A DNA stretch of 64,000 nt from contig JAIUNL010000006.1 in the NCBI GenBank assembly GCA_020161835.1, positions 124,001 through 188,000 of the forward strand, in the 5' to 3' direction. The notes beneath the pieces were generated by a model. The model saw nothing but the letters and a program-made list of their open reading frames with translations, was not told the origin of the DNA and did not search any database. This DNA comes from Bacteroidota bacterium (GTDB lineage: Bacteria > Bacteroidota > JABWAT01). Shown in pieces: positions 53,117-61,742 of this stretch. The first letter of the stretch is position 1. Each line of letters opens with the position of its first letter. The translations under genes were made by a program, and so were the position numbers.

Positions 53117-55828
53117 TTAACCTGTGTTTTTCAATCCGCTTGATAATGAATTAATTAAGCCAAGCAGCTTCGTAAGCATTTTTTCCTTTTCAATGGTGTT
53201 TTCATCAGTCATAGATCTCCATTGAATCAGGTGTTTGATATGCAGTTTATGGAGGATGATTAATTTATCATTTCTCCATTTAAGATTGTCATATTGCCCT
53301 TTTCTTCTGACAGCAGCAGATTCATCAAATAATTCTGCAATCAGTTTACAGCCGTTTTCATAATCTGAAATGATTTTATTCATAAACAGATCTCTTTCTT
53401 CTGCATTCTTGTCTAAACCGGCATATAGCTTCATTATTTCGATATTGGACAGAATCAGGTTTGTTTCAGTCTGAATCATTAAAAATTTGAGAAATGTCCA
53501 GTTATTAATGCTGTTCTTTAATTGATTGAAGTCATCCGGTTTTTCTTCTTTCAGTTTTTTCAAAGCTTCACCAAGTCCATACCATCCGGTAATGGCAATT
53601 CTGGAAAGATTCCAGCTAAACACCCACGGAATTGCCCTGAGGTCTTTAAGCGTTCTGGTACCTGTTCGCCTTGCCGGTCTTGACCCGATTTTACTTTTCT
53701 CCAGAACATCAATACAGGTTGCGTTGCTGTAGAAATTAATAAACCCAGGCGTTTCGATTAACTCTCTGTAGTGTTCAAAAGATTTCCGGGCAAGAAATTC
53801 CATCGTTTCAGAAGGAAAGGTATTGTCACTGCTGTTGTTTTTGCTTTTTAAAAGTTGTTTTGCAACTCCTGATCCTAACGCATTGATATTATAGGTTGCC
53901 GTTAACGGATTGCCAAACTGCTGTGCTAAAGATTCTCCTTGTACCGTTACTTTTATGGTTCCGTTTACCGTATTAACGGGCATGCTTTCAAGGAACCTGT
54001 GGTATTTTCCACCACCTCTGCTTATGGTACCACCAGTTCCGTGGAAAAAGAATATTTCTGTATTGTATTTTCTTCCCATTTCAGAGAGTTTCTGCTCTGC
54101 CTTAAACAAGTTCCATTTACTGGCAATGGTTCCGCCGTCTTTATTGCTGTCACTATAGCCCAGCATAACTTCCTGTTTGAAAAACAATTTTCCGGCCCGT
54201 TCTTTTGTAACCGGATGCTGAAGGAATTTTTCAAGAATATCGGGTCCGTTGTGAAGATCTTCGATAGTTTCTAAAAGGGGAACCACCCGGATGTTGGTGT
54301 TAAGTAATTGAGTTTCCCGCATTAAAAGATACACGACAAGCAAATCGCTCAAACTTCTGGTCATACTGATTATAAAAGAACCAATGCCATCAGAACCAAA
54401 TTGATTAATGTGATGACGTACAACCCGGTAGCAATCCAATACATTATCAGCTTCTTCACCATAAGAAACCGTTACATCTGTAATTAAGGTGTTGCTTTCC
54501 AGAAAACGGTTTAAAAGATTGACACGTTTTTCTTCATCCCATTTTTCAAAATCACAATCTTTTGCTCCGTTCATTTTTAAAATTTGTGAGATGGCTTTAT
54601 CGTGAAATCCACTGTTTTGTCTGATATCCAGCCTGGCCAAATGAAATCCGAAACAGGCAACAGATCGTTCAATAGGAAATAGTAAATCTTCAGCAATGCC
54701 TTTTAATCCATTTTCCGTAAGAATATCTCTTAAAAATCTCAGATCGTCCTCAAGAGCAGAGCTTGACTTGTACCAGGCATTTGAATCGGTTACGGTATCT
54801 GATAAAGTGTTTTCCAGTTTGACCAGGAGTAAACTCACATATTGTCTCCATGGTTCGTAGGGATTCCTGTTGACGGCATTTTTTCCTGATTCTCCCAACG
54901 CTTTTGATTTCTTTTCAATTGCTTCTGATAACAGATACGGAACAGGATTAATAATTGCTGAAACTGAAAGTCTGGTTACCAAATTCAGCAATTGTGATTT
55001 AATAATTGAAAGTGCTGTTTTTCTGTGCAGCAATAAAGTTTCTTTTGTAATGCCCGGAGTTACAAACGGATGACCGTCTCTATCACCCCCAACCCAACTG
55101 CCAAAGCTGATTTTCGGAAATAAATCAGGGTTTTTTATTTTCCGGGGATTTAGCCCCATTTCAATCCATGAATTTCTCAATTGCTGATCACTTTTTTCCA
55201 GAACGGTTGGGAACACCTTACTGAGATAATGAATGATATTGGCTCTTTCATCCTTTATCTCGGGTTTTTCTAAATAGATTTCACCTGTTCTCCACCATCT
55301 TTCCAGTAAATTGGTGATTTTTTCTTTAATTTCATTTTGTTCCAGTTTACTCAGCGAAGCGTTTTCCCGCTGTACCAGGAGCAAATACAATTCCCGGTGT
55401 AATTCAATTACGGTAACTCTTTTTGCTTCTGTCGGATGGGCGGTAAGAACCGGAATAACATGAGTTTCGGAAATTGCTTTAAGCATTTCATCCTCAGAAA
55501 TGCCCTGATCTTTCCAGTTTTGAAAAGCTTCTGCCCAGGAACCCCGTATTGATGTAATATTTTCCTGATTCTCCATTTTTCTGCGGTATTGTGTGGCTGC
55601 GTTTTCTTCAACCAACGTCATTAACTGGAAATAAATACTGAGCGATTGTATAATTTTTTCAGTAGAAACTGTGTCATTTTCTAAAACAGAAAAATCTGGC
55701 GTATCGCTGTTTATCAGAGAAATGATTGGCTGTTCATTAATTCTGGATAACATATCAGAATAACAATCGAGGATGAAGTGTCTGTCATTGGTTATCTTTT
55801 GAAACGGACTCTCATTTGTTTTCATCAT
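53117..55828 (-). CDS. ppc: Phosphoenolpyruvate carboxylase
   Basis: A 903-residue enzyme of normal length. The N-terminal catalytic His is in VIPVLTAHPTEAKRVTV. MLGYSDSNKDGGTIAS holds the PEP-binding lysine, the C-terminal catalytic Arg region is IGSRPARRTGTRTL, and the terminus is SGLKNTG as expected. It makes oxaloacetate from PEP and bicarbonate to refill the TCA cycle. The loop FHGTGGTISRGGG has Thr where the family normally has the first Arg (FHGRGGT). This may lower or alter activity, or represent a subfamily trait. Confidence 0.96.
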   Translation of the reverse strand: MMKTNESPFQKITNDRHFILDCYSDMLSRINEQPIISLINSDTPDFSVLENDTVSTEKIIQSLSIYFQLMTLVEENAATQYRRKMENQENITSIRGSWAEAFQNWKDQGISEDEMLKAISETHVIPVLTAHPTEAKRVTVIELHRELYLLLVQRENASLSKLEQNEIKEKITNLLERWWRTGEIYLEKPEIKDERANIIHYLSKVFPTVLEKSDQQLRNSWIEMGLNPRKIKNPDLFPKISFGSWVGGDRDGHPFVTPGITKETLLLHRKTALSIIKSQLLNLVTRLSVSAIINPVPYLLSEAIEKKSKALGESGKNAVNRNPYEPWRQYVSLLLVKLENTLSDTVTDSNAWYKSSSALEDDLRFLRDILTENGLKGIAEDLLFPIERSVACFGFHLARLDIRQNSGFHDKAISQILKMNGAKDCDFEKWDEEKRVNLLNRFLESNTLITDVTVSYGEEADNVLDCYRVVRHHINQFGSDGIGSFIISMTRSLSDLLVVYLLMRETQLLNTNIRVVPLLETIEDLHNGPDILEKFLQHPVTKERAGKLFFKQEVMLGYSDSNKDGGTIASKWNLFKAEQKLSEMGRKYNTEIFFFHGTGGTISRGGGKYHRFLESMPVNTVNGTIKVTVQGESLAQQFGNPLTATYNINALGSGVAKQLLKSKNNSSDNTFPSETMEFLARKSFEHYRELIETPGFINFYSNATCIDVLEKSKIGSRPARRTGTRTLKDLRAIPWVFSWNLSRIAITGWYGLGEALKKLKEEKPDDFNQLKNSINNWTFLKFLMIQTETNLILSNIEIMKLYAGLDKNAEERDLFMNKIISDYENGCKLIAELFDESAAVRRKGQYDNLKWRNDKLIILHKLHIKHLIQWRSMTDENTIEKEKMLTKLLGLINSLSSGLKNTG

Positions 55829-55869
55829 TTTTATTCGTTTGCGTTTTCTTCAATAGAGGGTTGGTGTCA

Positions 55870-56148
55870 TTACTTCAGTATAAAAGACCGAACAAGCTCC
55901 AGCTCAGTACTGGTTATCTGATTGTCAAGTACCGAATTTTTAACAGAGACTATGAAATTCTGAAAGTTCTGAAAATCAATTGACGGATTGGTTTTTAACT
56001 GATCAAAATATTGGGTCACCAGATTTTTCATTTCGGTTGCATTGGCGCTGCCGGCAATTGAATTCAGCGTTGCACTTAAATCATCCAGCATGAACGAACT
56101 TGTAAAATCACGCAAATAATTGAAGGCCAATATACGTACCTGATGCAT
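55870..56148 (-). CDS. C-terminal part of a split small membrane protein
   Basis: About 92 codons from an internal ATG at 56148, with helical content ILAFNYLRDFTSSFMLDDLSATL and later STELELVRSFIL. It lies in a different frame from the upstream membrane part and overlaps it by about 40 bases. No Shine-Dalgarno is clear, so it may be read by coupling or by a frameshift; otherwise this is a frameshifted gene. Function unknown. Confidence 0.5.
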   Translation of the reverse strand: MHQVRILAFNYLRDFTSSFMLDDLSATLNSIAGSANATEMKNLVTQYFDQLKTNPSIDFQNFQNFIVSVKNSVLDNQITSTELELVRSFILK

Positions 56149-56320
56149 TTGAATACAGGAATCCCAGAATTGCAGAAGAGAACATGATGATGCCTGCAAT
56201 GCCAAGAATAATGACAAGCAGAAAAATTAAACCGCCAAATAGAACAAGATTCCGTAACCGCCTTTTAAACCGGATGTCAGTTCTGATCCGGTAGTGTATT
56301 TCCTCAAAATTAAGTCTCAA
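56108..56320 (-). CDS. N-terminal part of a split small membrane protein
   Basis: A 70-residue protein from a TTG start, with GAGGT about 5 bases upstream. It has a basic N-terminus (RIRTDIRFKRRLRNL) and one long hydrophobic helix (LFGGLIFLLVIILGIAGIIMF). It ends shortly after the helix in YIGLQLFA. The next frame (to 55870) continues with a soluble helical segment that could be its natural C-terminus. See the split-gene finding. Confidence 0.6.
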   Translation of the reverse strand: MRLNFEEIHYRIRTDIRFKRRLRNLVLFGGLIFLLVIILGIAGIIMFSSAILGFLYSNASGTYIGLQLFA

Positions 56321-56379
56321 ATTAACCTCAAACTGATTGTTGTTGCTGACCGGTTGTGTTCTTAGAGGTGCCCATTCCC

Positions 56380-57390
56380 TTATGCTTCTTTTTCCTTTTT
56401 AAACAATGAAATAAAAATAGAGACAGTGATTATACTGGTAATAATCATGAGAGACCAGCTGATAGGAAACTTTCCGCCGAAAGCTTCATTTAACCACGCC
56501 ATCTTTAATCCCACAAAAACCAGAACGATTCCAAGTCCATATTTAAGATAACGGAACTTATGAATGACTCCTGCCAGCATAAAATAAAGGGCACGCAGAC
56601 CAAGAATCGCAAATACATTAGAGGTAAATACAATCAACGGTTCCTTTGTAATTGCAAAAATTGCCGGTACCGAATCAACAGCAAAAATGATATCAGAAAC
56701 TTCAATGAAAACCAGTGCAACCATTAACGGAGTTGCATATAAAATCCCTTCCTTGCGCAAAAAGAACTTTTGTCCTTCAAAAGTCGGGGTAACCGGGAAG
56801 AATTTTCTGAACAGTTTTATAACAGGATTTTTTTCCGGATCAATTGGTTTTTCAGGTGCGAAAATTATTTTAAATCCGGTTAGAATAAGAAACACGCCAA
56901 AGAATATAACAATCCATTGATATTGCAGCAGAATTGAGCCCATTGCAATAAAGATGATCCGGAAGATTAATGCACCAATAATTCCGAAAAATAGGACTCT
57001 GTGCTGGTATTTTAGCGGAATCGCAAAGAAATTAAATACCACTACAAAAACAAAAATGTTATCAACCGCTAACGTTTTTTCTACGATAAAACCGGTTAAA
57101 AATTCAAGTCCGATCTGTTTTGCTGAGGCATCGGGATCAAAGCCCGGGATGGCGAGAAGCCGTGGATCAGTTTCAAACTTCATTCCGGCATATAAGAAAA
57201 ACAGATAGTTAAAGATGAGAGCAAGTGAAATCCAAACAATACTCCACGTTAAGGATTCTTTGAAAGTGACTTCATGAGCTTCCCGGTGAAAAACACCTAA
57301 ATCCAGGGCAAGCAATAATAAAACGAAAGCCGTAAATCCGGCATAAAAAAACCAGTAATCAGAAAAAGGGAAAAGGATAACGTTTTCCAT
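56380..57390 (-). CDS. TerC family integral membrane protein
   Basis: A 336-residue protein with about nine helices and a Shine-Dalgarno CAGGAGA before the start. ALDLGVFHREAHEVTFKESLTWSIVWISLAL and the TerC hallmark VEKTLAVDNIFVFVVVF are present, followed by VALVFIEVSDIIFAVDSVPAIFAITKEPLIVFTSN, which contains the acidic DIIFAVDS site. The family is linked to metal export (Mn, Ca) and tellurium resistance. Metal-ion homeostasis is the likely role here, but the ion is not known. Confidence 0.95.
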   Translation of the reverse strand: MENVILFPFSDYWFFYAGFTAFVLLLLALDLGVFHREAHEVTFKESLTWSIVWISLALIFNYLFFLYAGMKFETDPRLLAIPGFDPDASAKQIGLEFLTGFIVEKTLAVDNIFVFVVVFNFFAIPLKYQHRVLFFGIIGALIFRIIFIAMGSILLQYQWIVIFFGVFLILTGFKIIFAPEKPIDPEKNPVIKLFRKFFPVTPTFEGQKFFLRKEGILYATPLMVALVFIEVSDIIFAVDSVPAIFAITKEPLIVFTSNVFAILGLRALYFMLAGVIHKFRYLKYGLGIVLVFVGLKMAWLNEAFGGKFPISWSLMIITSIITVSIFISLFKKEKEA

Positions 57391-57575
57391 CGGTTATTTC
57401 TCTCCTGAAAGTCTACTTTTATTTAATTTTATATATATCGAAATAGGCAACTGAAAATTCTGGGGTAAAAAATCTCTAAAAACCCAATCAATGTCAACGA
57501 TTTCAAAGTTCGGTTCTGAACCGTGTATCAGGTGTTCATGTTAGCCTGATTGCTCAGTTGGTTTCAAATAACGTG

Positions 57576-58316
57576 CTAAAAGGTTATGGTCGCACCCAAA
57601 GAAGCATAATTGAATAATGCGAAACCATAAACTTTATCACCATCCGAACCTCCTTCAAGAATTCGGTATCCAGCCCGAAGTCCGATCTTGTCAGACAAGT
57701 TATAAGTTGCAGCAAGAAGAACATCTTCAGCTCTGCCTTGCTTAGCTGCAAGTGCATCACCATCAAGAAGAAGTCCAAATTTATCATCTATTTTCCACAA
57801 AAGCCTGAAATTAATAATCGGAACAAACCCTACATTTGTTTTCTCATCGGGATGACCCTCGGAAGAAAGGCTGATTCTGGCATCTCTTATTTTTGCAGTT
57901 AGACCCAATCCAAATACAAGAGTTGGTTTGGTTACCAAATCGTATCTGTAGGTTAGTCTGTATGAATTGAATTTATAAGTCCCGTAAATTTTGGTATTGG
58001 CAGGAAACAATTCATCCTGAAAGCGAATGTCCTTTGGTACACTTCCTTCTGATTTAATTTCCAAAGGAGCATATAAAAGTGAAAAGGTATGACGCAAATT
58101 AAAAGTGTAACTTGCCCGCAACCGATAAAATATTTTTGTTTCTGGCTTTAAATCATCTTTAAAAGAAAAAAGAGTACCCTTATCGGCCGGAATCCGAACA
58201 TCATTATAGCCTGTAGAAACAAGACCTGTTTCAATATCAATAGAAGGCTGGGCTTTTATTGATGAGGCGAAACTTAAAAACAAAAAGGCTAAAAGCGAAT
58301 TGATTATTATTTTCAT
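57576..58316 (-). CDS. Predicted outer-membrane beta-barrel protein
   Basis: A start at 58316 gives MKIIINSLLAFLFLSFASSIKAQ, a clear signal peptide, and 246 residues in all; an ATG 17 codons upstream is not used. The mature part is made of alternating strands (FNSYRLTYRYDLVTKPTLVFGLG, FVPIINFRLLWKIDDKFG, GLRAGYRILEGG) and ends with ALFNYASLGATITF, an aromatic C-terminus. This is typical of small eight-to-ten-strand barrels. Function unknown. Confidence 0.8.
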   Translation of the reverse strand: MKIIINSLLAFLFLSFASSIKAQPSIDIETGLVSTGYNDVRIPADKGTLFSFKDDLKPETKIFYRLRASYTFNLRHTFSLLYAPLEIKSEGSVPKDIRFQDELFPANTKIYGTYKFNSYRLTYRYDLVTKPTLVFGLGLTAKIRDARISLSSEGHPDEKTNVGFVPIINFRLLWKIDDKFGLLLDGDALAAKQGRAEDVLLAATYNLSDKIGLRAGYRILEGGSDGDKVYGFALFNYASLGATITF

Positions 58317-58494
58317 ATAGGTTGTTTCTGTGTTATTATTTCCTGGCAGTTTTAAAAACCTCAACAACTGTCATCCCCTCCCAAGTTAGTCAATAAAACC
58401 TCGGATCAGGAAATTTAGTTTCGGGGGATGGGATTGACAACCTTTTGCAAAGTTCGTTCAGGATCAGGTGAGAAAAGAGGTTTTTAGAGGTGCC

Positions 58495-59286
58495 CTAGAG
58501 TTTCAGAATTTTAACTGCTCCCCGCCAAACAATGACAAATACAATTAACCCAACAATCAAATCCGGATAGTTTGAGTTCGTCAGGTAAACGAACCCGGCA
58601 GCTAAAATGACACCCAGGTTAACGACAACATCATTGGATGTGAAAATCAGGCTGGCCTGCATGTGTGCGTCATTGCTTTTGCTTTTTTGAAGTAAATACA
58701 GGCAAAGTCCGTTGCCGGCAAGGGCAAGAATTGAGATAAGAATCATGGTTTGGTAGTCCGGAACCGTTTCTATTCCTGCAAACCGTCTGATCACTTCAAT
58801 GATACCCAAAACGGCAAGAATCATCTGCAGGTAGCCGGCTGATTTCGCAATGTTCCTTTTTAGTATAAGGGTCCCACCGACTGCAAAAAGTGCAAGTCCG
58901 TAAACCATACTGTCAGCAAGCATATCCAGACTGTCTGCTACAAGACCCATTGAGTCAGATATAAACCCGGTTGTCAGTTCCAATCCAAAAAAGAAAAGAT
59001 TGATGGCCAAAACCTGCCGGAGTAATCTTCTCTCCAGGTTGTGGTTGCCGGTTACGGCTTCGGAACTATCAGCCGAAATACTTTCAATTAGAGATGTATC
59101 AAATTTTAAGGTGTCGAGTTTCTGGAAAATCGGGTCGTGATTGCCTGTGTGGAAAACGGTGAGTTGCCGGTTGGGAATATCAAAATCCATCGAGGAGATT
59201 GTTTCCAGATCAGCCAATTTCATCCGGATCAGTTGTTCTTCGGATGGACAGTCCATTTTGGAAATTTTAAAGGTTGTTTTTTGCAT
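58495..59286 (-). CDS. Cation-diffusion-facilitator-like transporter with HMA-like N-terminus
   Basis: A 263-residue protein. The N-terminal 70 residues (FKISKMDCPSEEQLIRMKLADL) resemble a heavy-metal-associated domain with one Cys. The CDF part starts at LLRQVLAINLFFFGLE. The transport-site aspartates appear in VADSLDMLADSMV (DxxxD). In the later helix, SLIFTSNDVVVNLGV keeps the Asp but has Phe where the zinc-site His is normal. It probably exports a divalent metal with a changed site; the ion is unknown. Confidence 0.8.
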   Translation of the reverse strand: MQKTTFKISKMDCPSEEQLIRMKLADLETISSMDFDIPNRQLTVFHTGNHDPIFQKLDTLKFDTSLIESISADSSEAVTGNHNLERRLLRQVLAINLFFFGLELTTGFISDSMGLVADSLDMLADSMVYGLALFAVGGTLILKRNIAKSAGYLQMILAVLGIIEVIRRFAGIETVPDYQTMILISILALAGNGLCLYLLQKSKSNDAHMQASLIFTSNDVVVNLGVILAAGFVYLTNSNYPDLIVGLIVFVIVWRGAVKILKL

Positions 59287-59362
59287 GGTTTAATGGTTTT
59301 GCCCTGACTATTCCCCTATCATAATTTCCTGATAACCTTCAATTCTGTTGAATCCACAGAAA

Positions 59363-59776
59363 CTAATGTTTCAAATATTCCTTCACAATAATCGATTTGG
59401 TTGTTGCAGATTTTGTCCTCAATTGGGCGATTTTCTTATATTCTTCCGAAGCGGTAAATTTCTGAAGTTCCTCAATCGAATTCCATTCTATAATGATTAA
59501 TCGGTTCGGATTCCAATTTCCCTCACCCTGAATAATTTTCTGATCCGGGTCACTTTCAAAAGCCATTCCACCTGAACGGACTAAATACTTTCCGCCATAT
59601 TTCTGAATAACGGGTTCAATATTTATTCTGTACTGCTCATACAGAATTGAATCATTTACGGTAATATCAAGAATAACAAAAACTTTGGGAGATACAAGGT
59701 TTGTTGCATCTTTGGTTTGTGCCCAAACACTAAGCGTAACCAGAAGAAAAAGTGATACCAGAGAGATTTTTTTCAT
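59363..59776 (-). CDS. Exported DUF1330-like protein
   Basis: A 137-residue protein with signal peptide MKKISLVSLFLLVTLSVWAQ. The mature part, VFVILDITVNDSILYEQYRINIEPVIQKYGGKYLVRSG and RLIIIEWNSIEELQKFTASEEYKKIAQLR, matches the DUF1330 dimeric alpha/beta-barrel. An exported form is less usual. Function unknown. Confidence 0.85.
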   Translation of the reverse strand: MKKISLVSLFLLVTLSVWAQTKDATNLVSPKVFVILDITVNDSILYEQYRINIEPVIQKYGGKYLVRSGGMAFESDPDQKIIQGEGNWNPNRLIIIEWNSIEELQKFTASEEYKKIAQLRTKSATTKSIIVKEYLKH

Positions 59777-59804
59777 TATATTTTTGAACCATTTATTTAA
59801 ATTC

Positions 59805-60010
59805 TTATTTGACTGAATGCAGGCTGATTGTATTGCCTTCAGTGTCCATCACGATTGAGCAAAATCCGTGTTCACCAATCTGGAATTTGGGTTGTAAAAC
59901 TTGTCCGCCGGCAGAAGCAACTCTTGACGTTTCTGTTGCGCAATCTTCAAAGGTAAAATACACCAGAGTTCCGACAGTCCCGGGTTTCATTTCTTTGGTT
60001 TTGTAAAAAG
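59805..60010 (-). pseudogene. Fragment of a VOC/glyoxalase-family gene
   Basis: About 61 residues from MKPGTVGTLVYF to the stop match the C-terminus of the full VOC protein at 61280-61672 with few changes (about 88-90 percent at the DNA level by eye over roughly 200 bases). The N-terminal half is missing. The fragment starts about 25 bases after the GH5 stop and in the same reading frame. It has no proper start region, so it is a remnant or partial duplicate. Confidence 0.85.
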
Positions 60011-60035
60011 GATCCCTTAACCAGAAACAATTATT

Positions 60036-61181
60036 TTATTTTGCCATCATCGTGGGTACGATGTTGTAAACAAAGGCCGATCCATTTTGGTTGACGAGTC
60101 CAAACCATCCTCTGTCGTCCCAAACTGTCGGTGACATTTTTTCGTTCAGACAAGTCAAACGCATGGTTCTGTAATATTCCCTAACAATATCGGTGTTACG
60201 TTCTGAAGCATTTGCATTACGGCCAACGCCAAATTCACCATAATTAACCGGGACATTTAAAGACTTCGCATAATTTGAAGCTGTTTTTAACGAGTTCGCT
60301 ATTGAAGTACTGCCAGGCCAGGAAGTGTTACGCCCAGTTTCACCGCAAAAAGCCCATGGATCATAAGTATGAACCTGAAAGGCCAGAAACTTGTCTGATC
60401 CGCCACCCGGCAGGCTGGCTACAGACGGATACACTTCGTCTAACTGACTATGATTTCCCATTCCATTTGTAGAAACCATGATCACACGGTTGGTATTCAG
60501 TCCACCTGTTTTCCTGATTGCATCATAACCAACCTTATTTATTTGCCGGGTTAACTCCAATGCTGTTTTGCTGGATGGACTTGCTCCTCCATTCCAATCA
60601 CCAAAGACTCCCTGTGGTTCGTTTAAAACTTCAAAAATGAGCAGGTGAGAATAATCTTTGAAGTGGGTTGCTATACCGGTCCAGAGATTTGTGAATGCAG
60701 TATTAAAGGGTTCAGAACCGTCATAGTTAGTATTAAGCCAATGTTCATGATGTGTATTTAAAACAACAAACATTTTCTTTTTGATCGCATAATCAATAAC
60801 CGATTTCAACTGGTTAAATCTGGAATTGGAAAAGTTTATATTTCCATTTGCATCTGCAAGTGTATTGCCGCCAAACCCGTCCATCCAGGTAACGGGAATT
60901 CTGATATGTTTCATGCCGGCATTAAAATACAGGTCGATAATGGGGTAAATTGATGTTGGATTGGTGCTTTGGATGTTGTAGTCAAAAGTATTTCCCAGAT
61001 TGAAACCCGTCCCCATAGAATCAATAACAGCTGCAGCCGATACAAAAGTTGATGAAACAGCGGAGGGTGTTTCCAGAGGATCTTCATCTTTTGAACAAGC
61101 CCAAAGAATCATTAAAATGAAAGGGGTTAGAAGCGCAATAAAAACCGGTTTGATTAAGTAATGACTATTCATTTTTTTCAT
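60036..61181 (-). CDS. GH5 glycosyl hydrolase (endoglucanase-like), lipoprotein
   Basis: A start at 61181 (AGAAGGA upstream) gives 381 residues with a lipoprotein signal MKKMNSHYLIKPVFIALLTP ending in LWAC (Cys29). The GH5 fold is clear: MGTGFNLGNTFD near the N-terminus, HIRIPVTW, VVLNTHHEHW, the acid/base Glu188 in FEVLNEPQG, and the nucleophile Glu316 in NYGEFGVG. It likely cuts beta-1,4-glucan or a related glycan at the cell surface. A frame extending upstream into the VOC gene is not used. It lies between two copies of a VOC gene end. Confidence 0.95.
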   Translation of the reverse strand: MKKMNSHYLIKPVFIALLTPFILMILWACSKDEDPLETPSAVSSTFVSAAAVIDSMGTGFNLGNTFDYNIQSTNPTSIYPIIDLYFNAGMKHIRIPVTWMDGFGGNTLADANGNINFSNSRFNQLKSVIDYAIKKKMFVVLNTHHEHWLNTNYDGSEPFNTAFTNLWTGIATHFKDYSHLLIFEVLNEPQGVFGDWNGGASPSSKTALELTRQINKVGYDAIRKTGGLNTNRVIMVSTNGMGNHSQLDEVYPSVASLPGGGSDKFLAFQVHTYDPWAFCGETGRNTSWPGSTSIANSLKTASNYAKSLNVPVNYGEFGVGRNANASERNTDIVREYYRTMRLTCLNEKMSPTVWDDRGWFGLVNQNGSAFVYNIVPTMMAK

Positions 61182-61230
61182 TTTATTTTTTCCTTCTATA
61201 CCCTTAGCAATTGAACGGTTACAGCTAACG

Positions 61231-61260
61231 AAATTCAGCTGCCCGAAGGCAGCTGAATTT
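61231..61260 (-). terminator. Hairpin terminator of VOC gene
   Basis: AAATTCAGCTGCC and GGCAGCTGAATTT form a perfect 13-bp stem with a 4-base CGAA loop (TTCG on the transcript). It lies 20 bases past the VOC stop and upstream of GH5. The T-run is short. Confidence 0.75.
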
Positions 61261-61279
61261 AAAACCACTTGTTTGGTTC

Positions 61280-61672
61280 TTACTTCACTGAATGCAGCCC
61301 GATTGTATTGCCTTCGGTGTCCATCACGATTGAGCAAAATCCGTGTTCACCAATCTGGAATTTGGGTTGTAAAACTTGTCCGCCGGCAGCTTCAACTCTT
61401 GATGTTTCTGTTGCACAATCTTCACAGGTAAAATACGCCAGTGTTCCGCCAGTTCCGGGTTTCATATCATTGGTTTTGCAAAGCGCACCACTGATGTTTG
61501 CTCCACTCTCAACCCAAGGTAAACTCACCATTTGCAAATCACCAAACCCTCCAGGTGCTTCCATCGGAATCATTTTGATTTGTAAAATGGTTTCGTAGAA
61601 GTGCTGAGCTCTGGCCATATCTTCTACATAAATTTCTAACCAGGTAAATGGGTTTTTTGTCTGTGTTGGCAT
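61280..61672 (-). CDS. VOC (glyoxalase/bleomycin-resistance) family protein
   Basis: A 130-residue single VOC protein starting NPFTWLEIYVEDMARAQHFYE, with MIPMEAPGGFGDLQMVSLPW and GTLAYFTCEDCATE in the second half. Likely metal ligands would be in the Glu/His positions of such folds, for example HGFCSIVMDTEGNTIGLHS. Members bind or act on small molecules such as glyoxal derivatives; the substrate is not known. The C-terminal 60 residues are duplicated at 59805-60010. Confidence 0.9.
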   Translation of the reverse strand: MPTQTKNPFTWLEIYVEDMARAQHFYETILQIKMIPMEAPGGFGDLQMVSLPWVESGANISGALCKTNDMKPGTGGTLAYFTCEDCATETSRVEAAGGQVLQPKFQIGEHGFCSIVMDTEGNTIGLHSVK

Positions 61673-61742
61673 GGAGGTTCCTTTTATTAGTTTTAACTTG
61701 TTACGTCTATGAAAAATTCACATTGTTGGCAGATCGCGTTTC

